This document shows, in pieces, positions 55,564 to 64,000 of a stretch of DNA of 64,000 nucleotides. Both the position numbers and the translations under genes were made by a program. The notes under the pieces are model-generated. The model saw only the letters and a list, made by a program, of their open reading frames with translations, was not told where the DNA came from and searched no databases. The stretch covers positions 15,337,024 to 15,401,023 of the forward strand of contig OZ038496.1 in NCBI GenBank assembly GCA_964036315.1, in the 5' to 3' direction. How positions within the stretch are numbered: position 1 is the first letter of the stretch; each line of letters begins with the position of its first letter. This DNA comes from Acanthosepion esculentum (lineage: Eukaryota > Mollusca > Cephalopoda > Sepiida > Sepiidae).

Positions 55564-55625
55564 TTAATCCTGCTTTATTAGATATATGTGTGGTACTTTT
55601 CGAAGTTTGTCCCAGAATGCACCAT
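55564..55625 (-). CDS. candidate last coding exon, unidentified gene
   Basis: Minus strand: pyrimidine-rich acceptor (CCATTGTTTTTAG|) then two leading bases and 19 codons, GAFWDKLRKVPHIYLIKQD, ending in TAA (55564-55566). The acceptor, clean phase and protein-like residues suggest a terminal exon of a minus-strand gene whose upstream exons lie beyond or unseen. At only 62 bp, chance cannot be excluded. Family not recognised. Confidence 0.45.
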
Positions 55626-55629
55626 CTAA

Positions 55630-56275
55630 AAACAATGGCCAACAAAAAGGAGTCAGAGTTTTTTGGGTTTTTTTTTCTCTTCTGAACTTAATGTCAGCAC
55701 AGGCACTTCTCTTAAAATCCTTGCATAAGCTTGGAGAAAAAAAAAGAAAAAAAAAAGGAGAGAGAGAAAAGGTAAGCTAATGCACTGTGCCATATTTATA
55801 TAAAAAGAAAGAAAGAAAGAATGGGAGTGGGATCTTCTTCCTTACCCTACATCTTGATTCTCAAAACAAAAGCAGACTTTCAAGTTTCTTTATTTTTATT
55901 GCATGACCTTATTTATAATAAATGAATCATCTTCAGATAGAATTTCCATTTTAACAAAAGTGCACAGTCAGTTGAACACTCACCAAACTCACACAAAAAG
56001 TTAAGAAATTAAAAGTTCCTTAAAATGTCTAAATGTAAAATATTCCATAAAAATTTTGTATATATGGAAATAAATTTAAGTTATCTAGATGTACATCTTA
56101 TTCACACTTCTAATATTCAAGACAAAACCTGGATTTTAGGGTGAGATATTTTTTTTTTTAATGGCACGTCTCATCAGGACACATCAACGATAATGGCTCT
56201 CTAGACTGCTTTTTATTATCAACGAATTGTCAAAAGATTGTGTAGTGGTTTCATTCATTACCTTTGCCACTGTCT
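55630..56275. other. no gene recognised
   Basis: A/T-rich, with GAAA repeats at 55740-55770 and 55805-55820. Confidence 0.45.
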
Positions 56276-56279
56276 TGAA

Positions 56280-56475
56280 TTCAATTTCCCTTCTCTTAGA
56301 CTGATTGCCACCCAAGGTTGAAGAGCCTAATCTACCATGTTATTTAATCTACAGCTAAAAATGTATTCATGCCTCTCCCAAGGACATGCAAAAGTGAATG
56401 CAAAATACAAGGCCCAAATTTGAACTCTGCTCCGCCAATTTCATTTTATGCTCTGATAACCAGCACACTAAGCAC
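56280..56475 (-). mobile_element. tRNA-derived SINE, family A
   Basis: Reverse complement carries GTAGATTAAATAACATGGTA, TTGGGTGGCAATCAGTCTAA and a B-box-like GAGTTCAAATTTGG; more diverged than other copies. Confidence 0.6.
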
Positions 56476-57124
56476 ACATCCCAGGGTGTGAGATTATTAA
56501 TTATATATTCTACTGTCATTCTTTATGTTAAGCATCCATAGCTAAATGCAGTTAATACAAGCATTGATTTGTGCTCATAGACTTTAATACTTGTGTTGTA
56601 AGATGAAGTTTGTTTCACAAGACCAAAACAAGAAGTAAGTGATTACCTTTAAAAAAAAAAAATTTACCAAGCAGATGACAAACTAGAGGCACAAAGTACT
56701 CACCAAAAAGCTTTCATTTAAAAGAGGTCAAGCAAAAATGACTGAATCCTTGAACAACACAGAATGAAAGAAAGATGTAAATGCTGTTCCAAGAAGAATC
56801 CCAAAATGTTCAGCCTTGATTCTGTTTCTTAATGATGTTGATAAATAAAGTAAAAAAAAAAAGTAAGTCATTTGTAAAGGGAAAAAAATCAAATACAATT
56901 CACTGTAAGTGTTAAAATGACAACACTTTTCTTGTGTATGGGCAGTAGGAAATTAAATCCCAAACTGTCCAGCAAGCGATTTGGGTGACAAACTGACTAA
57001 AGCTCCAGACTCCAACAAAACAATAGTCAGGCAAAGGTGTCAGGATCTTGTTGAGCTCATTGGCAATTTGATAACAAATCACAGATTTACAGGTTTTTTT
57101 AAACAGATATAAGTGTGGAAAATG

Positions 57125-57305
57125 GAATGGCAAGTTGTGTTCAAATTCCAGCCCAGTCAGTTACATTCCTCTTTGCTATAATACCCTTTAAAAAGGTAGG
57201 AGTCAGTTTCTTCTCCCTACAGCTATGGATTAAATAGCAAGGTCAACTGGGCTCTCTAGCCTTGGATGGTAACTAGTCTAAGAGAAAGAAGAATTCCAAA
57301 CCATG
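57125..57305 (+). mobile_element. tRNA-derived SINE, family A, 5' truncated
   Basis: B-box-like TGTTCAAATTCCAG near 57138 and body CTACAGCTATGGATTAAATAG with TTGGATGGTAACTAGTCTA. Confidence 0.65.
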
Positions 57306-57529
57306 GAAAAAGCAAAGGGAAATCACTCCACTATCTCTCCCAAGAATTCATGGTAATTTACAGATAATAATAAAAAAGGAGTCCATGGAGAGTCATGATC
57401 CCCTACATCATGAAGGTACCTGACATTTAAAAAAAAAAAAAAAAAACATCATTTGGATAAAGAAAGTCTGAACAGTTGACAGGTGGAAATATGTATTTCT
57501 TCCTTGTAGGAGTTATTTATAATATCTAC

Positions 57530-58755
57530 ATTGTCCTTATCTTTGTTGTTCTTATCACAATATTTCAGCCCTCCTGCTTATATCAATCTGGATAACCTAC
57601 AGGAAATTCTGAACAGAACCCTTTGGAGGGTAAACTGTTCTCACTCCACTGCTCTTGTCTAGAGATATCTTGTCTAATTCTTATTTTTAATATGTCAGTT
57701 TCCACTAAGTTCAAGTACAAGATTGAACTTACAATTACTATCTTACCAAATTCACAAACCAACGCTTTAATCCACTAGACTATTTTCCTATAAGATAATT
57801 GTCTGTGATGAAACCGGGGCCTTAAAGCTGACCTGCTGTCATTTGTCTGCCTGTCTTTATTAACAGCTCCCACAGTGTATTCATTTTTATTCTAGGCCTA
57901 CTGAGGAGGTCCTCATAACCTAGCATACATGCTGATTGCTTCAGACATCTAATTATCCAGTGTTCTTCCTTGTCTAGTATCTTTAATTCAACAGGGCCTG
58001 ATGACTACCCCTCTCCCCACACACATGATCATTGTATCACCCCTCACTACAACTTTTCGATTTTCCTTCAGCCTTACTCTTAGGGGATAGCTTGTTTCAC
58101 CTTTGTATTCTTTGCCACAACTGCAAAGAATGGAGTAAATGCAGTTCTTGATTATGTTCTCCTCCCATGTTGGGCTTTACTTGGTAGAGATTTCTCTGTA
58201 GAGAAGAGCCGATTCTGAATATTGTTCTAATGTATGATCTTCTAAATCTTTTCTGATCTTCCTTCTTGACACTTCTGTTTTCACCTGCAGATGCTGACGT
58301 TATGTTTGCAGAATAATTGTTATTTTGAAGGGTACACATGATGCTGATCATTCCTTGTTGGTATGTAACTGGGTCATCACTTATGATTTTTGTATGATGA
58401 TGTAGGCATCAAACGAGCCCCTTTTTGACACTGAATGGATGGTGGGAATTGGAGTTGAGGTACTGTCCTGTGAGGGTTGGCTTGTGATAAATGAACGTTT
58501 TGAACCCATGCTTCTCCGTATGAGTTATTAGTAGATCCAGGAAGCTCTTCTATTTTGAACTGGATCAAGGATCTTATTGAGGTCACATGGTCCAGCAGTA
58601 TTTGTATAGTTTCTGGATGTGGCCAGAGTATGATGGTGTTATCTACATATCTCAGAGACACTGTTGGTTTTAGTGGTGACATTCCTAAACCCATTTCTCA
58701 AAGTATTCCATATATATGTTTGTCATCGCTGGTGACAACAGTGAACGTATAACCA
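57530..58755 (-). pseudogene. Penelope-like element, RT and GIY-YIG remnant
   Basis: Minus-strand order: RT text LLSPAMTNIYMEYFEKWV near 58700, active-site RYVDNTIILWPHPETIQ (YVDN at 58638-58649 where YVDD is expected), LDLLITHTEKHGFKTFIYHK near 58500, and HHPFSVKKGLV near 58420. The connecting region KRFRRSYIRTIFRIGSSLQR is near 58230. The start of the endonuclease follows (a CGKEYKGET-type segment near 58120, shifted frame) and decayed text to about 57800. The 3' region to 57530 matches the fragment at 24520-24830. The mutated YVDN box and several frameshifts make it inactive. The N-terminal half is missing. Confidence 0.85.
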
Positions 58756-58769
58756 AGCTGTCTTCCTGT

Positions 58770-59490
58770 TGGTATATGTCAGAAGCTATGATCTACAATC
58801 TGTTAATTGGGACAAGAAACAGCTTGTAAATTTTAACACCTCCAAAATGAAACTGCTCTTTACTAATCATCATAAAGAACAGATTTTGTCTTTCATCAGC
58901 ATGGGTGATGCTAACCTCCAGGAGAGAAACCTTCTTGGTCTAATGTTTCCCACTGACATGAAGTGAAATCACCTGAGTCTGCTGCCACTATATCCTGCTT
59001 GACAATTTTCTCATCAGAATCTATCTTGCACATTTACAAGTCTACCATTGGCCAAGGCATTGAATATTGCCACCACATCTAGTCTGCTACTTCTGCTATA
59101 TATCTAAAGATACTTGACAAAATCCAAAGAATCTGAAATGCTATCAATCCTGACCTGGCATCTCAGCTTCAGTCACTTTTTCACTGCCACAATGTAGTTT
59201 CCCTGCTTAATTTCTATAAATATCTTCATAGTAATTGTTATGAGTTTTCCTCTTTAGTATAGTGACGTCACGAATTTAAGAACAATACTAGATTACCTAG
59301 GTCTCATCATTTTATAGTTGAAATAGATAGATGTAACTAAGTTCTATGCTAACAGTTTCTTCTCTCACACTTCTTGCTTATGGAACTCTCTTCTGGCTTC
59401 TTGCCTTCCAGTCAAGTACAATCTTCAAAATTTAAATGCAATGTCAATTGTTATCATCCGTCTCCTTGAATCCTGGACTTTTATTATCCT
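58770..59490 (+). pseudogene. jockey-like LINE ORF2 C-terminal half
   Basis: Text SVNWDKKQLVNFNTSKMKLL FTNHHKEQILSFISMGDANL-type (58800-58910, open) is the post-palm/thumb part of a jockey-type RT. Shifted-frame relics of the rest follow to a TTCAAAATTTAAATGCAATG tail near 59430. It abuts the minus-strand Penelope-like element at about 58756. Same family as the minus-strand ends at 20590, 43055 and 51075. Confidence 0.8.
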
Positions 59491-59494
59491 AGTG

Positions 59495-59693
59495 GCTTTA
59501 TTGCCTTTCAAAACAAAATTTTGTCTTGGTTTTATCCTTTCTTTTTCCTATCAAACATGGTGATGGAGAGGCAGTTTGTCATTTCAGAAAGACAAATTTT
59601 ATGAATTAGACGTTCTCCAAGAATTTTAACATTTATATATTGTTACACATTCTCACTAAGTATTATAATGAAGCAAAAACAGGGAAGGGAAGG

Positions 59694-59728
<35 letters not shown>

Positions 59729-60010
59729 AAATTTATACTGAAAATGGAATAAAGAAATTCCCTAAAACAAAATTAGGGAAAATTATAAATGTAAAATTGA
59801 TCCCTCAACATATTGACAAATCAACTATGGTGAGATCCACACCCAGTTCTCATAGACAGAACACTAACATCACACACACACATATATATTATTGTAATGG
59901 TGATGGGTCATGAAAAAAAAAAAAAAAAAAATATTATTCTTGCGTGCAATCAAAAAACAAGGAAATCTATATCAGGCACACAGCATAATTTAGCATTTTA
60001 TTTCTGAAAT
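59495..60010. other. no gene; poly-A run
   Basis: A run of about 29 A at 59696-59724 and another of 18 A near 59914. No supported gene. Confidence 0.5.
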
Positions 60011-60014
60011 GAGT

Positions 60015-60640
60015 GTCAATATATTTTTATTATTTCACCTATTGTTTCCATCTTGGTTGATATGGATGTTATTACAGCCACGTTTACAATTACCCTCTGG
60101 TCCATCGATTTGCTGATATGGGATATCTGGCAATTAGTTCAGGATGGTGGCATAGTGGATATAGGAGTTGGTTATACATATATTACTATTATCTATTGGT
60201 CATGTTTTTTTGTTTTTTTTTTTTGTTTTGTTTGTTTTTTTTTTTAAATCATTCCATCCCAAGCCACTAAGATGCAAGGGGTTACTGAGGGTGAAAGAAA
60301 ATGAGAAGACTTTAAGAGAAGGAACTGGAAACCCAATCCTAAACAGCAAACAAGTGATAAACCTTTACTCCTGTTCAAAAGACAGAAGGAGTGTGAACTG
60401 GGCGATAGGTGAACCTATCTTTGAATCAGGTAATGAAGGACCAATTCAGCAGGAACAAACAATAACTGATATCACAGGGACAAAATATCACAATAATCAA
60501 TAGATATCCCATATTACCCAATCAATGGACACCTGATGATGACCAGAGGATACGTAGGCAAAACATTGTGTTTATAACATCTATATCAACCAAGATGAGA
60601 ACAATAGTTTGAAATAATGCAAAAATAAAGTACCTAAATT
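60015..60640 (+). mobile_element. element with inverted hammerhead-like ends
   Basis: 60030-60150 (TTTCCATCTTGGTTGATATG GATGTTATTACA ... GATATGGGATATCTGG) is inverted at 60500-60610 (complement of TCTCATCTTGGTTGATATAG ATGTTATAAACA ... AATATGGGATATCTATTG). Between them sits repeat X (60250-60480). The right end carries ACACCTGATGATGACCAGAG GATACGTAGGCAAAACATTG, a CTGATGA ... AAAAC hammerhead-like tail. Repeat X may therefore be internal sequence of this element. Confidence 0.6.
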
Positions 60641-60644
60641 AATT

Positions 60645-61205
60645 ATATAGTGAACTACACATAATACTAATTTACAGCTAAAATATCTCAAATTAATCAT
60701 CCAAATAGGCTGAGTGGGTGGAGAAATTTGACAGAAACTTAACAGCAGATAAAACCAGGCCAGGTGTGTGAAGGGCAATATTAGCACATTTCAAAATTTA
60801 TTCATCACTTTGTTACTCTTCAAATACGTAAAAAAAATAAACAAACATCAAGTAGTGTGATTTGAAAAGAATATCATCGATTCTATTTAACTGTTCAACA
60901 CATTTAATTAAATCAATTACTCAATAGAAAAGATGTGCTGATGTCACAGCTTTTAGAGAGATGAGACATCCGATGAACAAGTTACCGACTGAAAGCACGT
61001 CCTTACTAATATATTTTAACTCTCCTGGCTTTATGTGACCAGTATCAAGAAATTGCAAATAGATTCACAAGGGTAACAAATTATAAACTTTACAACCACA
61101 TTTGTTTAAAAAAAAAAAAAATACTTCCCACTGAGGTTTCAACTCTAAAGCAGAATAAATAAGAGTTGTTGAATTTGTGAGAATTCTCATTTCAAGGTTG
61201 GTTTG
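60645..61205. other. no gene recognised
   Basis: AT-rich DNA without recognised structure. Confidence 0.5.
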
Positions 61206-61210
61206 CTAAT

Positions 61211-61715
61211 TACTGTATATTTCTGTGTATAAGGGGACCTTTAGTTAAGACAAGGTAAAAAAAAAAAAAAAATAAAATATATAACAAATTTCCACAAATT
61301 TATCATATACCTATAGTATAAGATGACTATTGATTATACAAAGATGTTATTGGAAATGTTACTTACTTTATTCTTAGAAATTCAAAATAATTGAAATAAC
61401 AAAACTGATTCTTTATGATGTTTTTCTTACGATTCTTCTTCTTTTCCTATATCTAAACTGTTACAAACAGCCTGGTGTACTTTCTTCGAAAGAGCAAGTT
61501 GTTATGAAGTTATGCCAGTCATATACAAGGTAGAAATGGTTTTATTACTTTTATTATCAGTTTATTTGATAGTGTGATTCTTTTCATGTACATTATACTG
61601 ACAAACATCATTCAGAATTTAAGGTTTCTTTTTCAGAATTGTACTATAAGGTGTCCACCAATTTGCGGTGGGGGGGGGGGTTTAAAGGTAGTCTTATATG
61701 CAGAAATATATGGTA
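61211..61715. mobile_element. MITE with TACYRTATATTTCTG ends
   Basis: The left end TACTGTATATTTCTGTGTATAAG and the right end (complement TACCATATATTTCTGCATATAAG) are inverted over at least 23 bp. The element is 505 bp with no transposase. A 12-G run precedes the right end. The superfamily is uncertain. Confidence 0.75.
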
Positions 61716-61759
61716 ATACAAATTTTAGGCAATAAGCAGCTAGAAATCATTTTTTGGGG

Positions 61760-61870
61760 GAAAGCATGAATCCATCTCCTCCCCCAGCTATGGGTTGAAT
61801 AGCAGGATAGATTAGGCTCTTGGTTAGCAAACAGTCTAGACACCACAGAAAGAAATGACAACCTATTGTG
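61760..61870 (+). mobile_element. tRNA-derived SINE, family A, body only
   Basis: CCCCAGCTATGGGTTGAATA GCAGGATAGATTAGG and GTTAGCAAACAGTCTAGACACC; the tRNA head is missing. Confidence 0.6.
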
Positions 61871-61874
61871 AGGA

Positions 61875-62635
61875 AATATTCAGCTTAATCATGAATCAAA
61901 AGAGACATGATCACCCAGGTGTGTATCACATGTGACACTTAACTGACTGGTAGATTAAGCATTGCAAATCACAAATGTAATTTTTTTTTTTAATTAAATT
62001 TTATAAAAGTTAATGGGGGTGTCCAGTTTGCTAAGTAAATTCATTGTAAAGTGATCCCCACTATGGAAGCCAAAACAAATATACTTATATAACATGATTT
62101 TTTTTACATTTAAAAAGAAAAAAAAAAAAAATTTTTTTGTAATCTAGAGTGGTTACTCAATAGTCATACGAAAAAAAAATCAAAAAAATCAAAAAAAATC
62201 CAGATTATGAATTTCATTTTTTTTATTATTATTTTACATTTTATCAAATCATGTGGTATGAGCATAACTTGTTTTGGCCTCCATAGGGAAATCAATTTAA
62301 ACAACAAACTGTATTCCCCACCCCACCTACTGACTCTCAACATTTGCAAAATTTAATAATAAAATAAATGAAAATTATTTCTGTTCACTATTTGAAATGC
62401 TAAACTTAATTCACAAACAATGGCAAATTAAAGAAAACTTTATGGAAAATTTATTTAACACTTTTTAATAATTGATATTTAAATCTTGGTACCTCTAAAA
62501 AAGATGATACATTATGTAAAAAAATGTACAAAACAAAAATTTATCAAAACCTTTGTTCTATTAAGATGAAAGAATTTTTTTAATGTCAAATTTTTAAGAT
62601 GAAAGATTGTTTAATGTCAAATTTTTTTCTTGAAA
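61875..62635. other. no gene recognised
   Basis: AT-rich DNA. A local duplication of TTTTTAATGTCAAATTTTTAAGATGAAAG-type text occurs at 62565-62625. Confidence 0.4.
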
Positions 62636-62639
62636 ATTT

Positions 62640-63812
62640 GTGCAAAAATCAGATAATTGTCAAATTTTAATGAAACTTTCAGTTATTCTTTTTCAAAAAT
62701 ATTTGTAAAAATATTTTCCTTTACATTTGTTACATTCTACTCATTTAATTTCATGAAAATTAAAGAAATTATTTTTGTATCACTTAATGATGATGTTAGT
62801 TATAAGGACAAATCCTTGGAGAATTTAAATCAAATTTTTTTTAGTCAAACATGGCCACCAGTTACCAAAAATCTACAAAGTGTAAAATAAGAAAATGCAA
62901 TAAAACTAAAACATCAATTAGAAATGTTTTTAATTAATTTAAGAATAAAATTTATCATGAACATGATTGTCTTGAGAAAAAAAATTTTTTTTCAATAAAT
63001 AATGAATTTTTACAAGAATTGTTTTTTATTTTAATTCAAATAATTTAAATCGTTTACAATTCTGTATTAATTTTTATTAGTCAAAATTGTTATTAAAACT
63101 GTAATGGAAATGCTCAGTAAAACGAAATACAGTATTTTATAAAGAATTTTGAATTTATTTCATGTGGATTAAACTAATGTCGATTTTTGTAAATACAAAC
63201 GTCCATACCATAAATTATCAGAAAATAGGAGCAGCAACTATAGTAAATTTAAAATTTATTGAGTATTTTCTCAAAGACTAAAGCACAAAAGTACCTAAAA
63301 TTTAATAAAATATTAGAATCCTTTTAAATTATTTCATCTTTTTAACTTAAGATTACTGGCTTGTTAAAAAAAAATATATACAAAAAAGCGTTTACGTTGT
63401 ATTTGTCATTTCAATATCTCACACTTACTTAAATTTCCCAAACACCAAGTTGTTGATAGATCTGCCAACACCCCATAAAAGCACACACCCGCTTTAAAAA
63501 ATTATTTTCTGCAGTTTTTTCTTTTTAAACTAAAAGTAATTTGTTTCAATTCAGATTAATTAACTTCAAATCAGCTTTTTTCTTAAATAACGTTTCAGAA
63601 ATATATATTCTGTAAAGATTTTTAAAAAAAGAGAATTATGTTGTGTTGACAGATTTGTCAATAGACGAATTTTTATAAATTTTACTTTACTGATAATCAG
63701 AAAGAAAAAGAAAAAGCATTTCAATCAATTTTTAAATCCAGTTTGAAATAAAAGTATTTTTGTTTATTGGAAATATCAAATTTAATGGGATTAGCTTGGA
63801 ATTAAAATGGAT
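62640..63812 (+). mobile_element. AT-rich repeat family Z, copy 2
   Basis: Colinear with 35815-37005, diverged with many small indels. It ends around TATTGGAAATATCAAATTTAATGGGATTAGCTTGGAATTAAAA, matching 36951-36991. No ORF or terminal inverted repeat noticed. Confidence 0.7.
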
Positions 63813-63814
63813 AA

Positions 63815-64000
63815 ACTCTTGATCCTTGATCCTTATTCAATGCCGGTCTGACAAGTCATTGAAAAGAAAGAAAAATATCAAAGTCTAAAAAGACTAAAAA
63901 GAGAAACCTCAACAAACAAAACGTGATGAGAAGGGGGGAAAAATAAAAAGAAACCAATAACAATCAAATTTGCACAAATTTTGTTTCGACTTTGTATGAC
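63815..64000. other. window edge, no gene recognised
   Basis: Contains a short duplication CTTGATCCTTGATCCTT at 63817-63833; otherwise unremarkable. Confidence 0.4.

Noticed and set aside
56912..57133. Minus-strand 73-codon ORF next to a SINE
   Set aside because: Coding-looking, but flanks lack splice sites and the block adjoins a SINE, so a repeat origin is as likely.

Overview
The window looks like non-coding, repeat-laden DNA from a large, AT-rich animal genome. A mollusc, most likely a cephalopod, is the best guess. That guess is inference: it rests on the density of simple repeats, tRNA-derived SINEs, Penelope-like, jockey-like and other LINE fragments, mariner/Tc1 remnants and long exon-poor stretches. 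Nothing looks bacterial: there are no operons, ribosome binding sites or CRISPR arrays, and most long ORFs are low-complexity or repeat artefacts.

Host coding sequence is sparse. Three short minus-strand blocks look like internal exons of one gene: 35485-35620, 27877-27956 and 14054-14166. The first two have splice sites and compatible phases (one base plus two bases completes a Tyr codon). The third has a good donor but a weaker acceptor. I do not recognise the protein. A fourth minus-strand block at 55564-55625 looks like the last coding exon of another gene. A plus-strand stretch at 3060-3665 reads as a broken, unidentified processed pseudogene.

Mobile elements fill much of the rest. The most complete is an LTR retrotransposon of Ty3/gypsy type at 8463-12466, with a 5-bp target duplication, polypurine tract, YVDD reverse transcriptase and DD35E-type integrase. 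It is dead: many frameshifts, RNase H deleted, U5 and primer binding site lost, and one integrase catalytic Asp changed to Asn. A LINE with an APE endonuclease and C-terminal C2H2 finger lies at 37165-39470 (minus) with its RT core deleted. A Penelope-like element (RT plus start of GIY-YIG endonuclease) lies at 57530-58755 (minus). Mariner/Tc1 remnants lie at 13700-13950, 24077-24427, 29574-30605, 46382-46837, 48060-48740 and 53504-54090. LINE 3' tails and tRNA-like SINEs are scattered throughout.

The most interesting signal is self-cleaving RNA. An apparently intact hammerhead ribozyme (25348-25411) lies directly downstream of a tRNA-like A-box/B-box head, making a compact ribozyme-bearing SINE-like unit. 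Decayed hammerhead-like folds recur in three separate inverted-repeat structures (33035-33603, 41165-41720, 50069-50169), and looser versions occur near Penelope-like tails. Two long minisatellites (5875-6972 and 21965-22500), a 0.7-kb GATA array, a long-TIR foldback family (three copies) and an unclassified 1.2-kb AT-rich repeat family (three copies) complete the picture.
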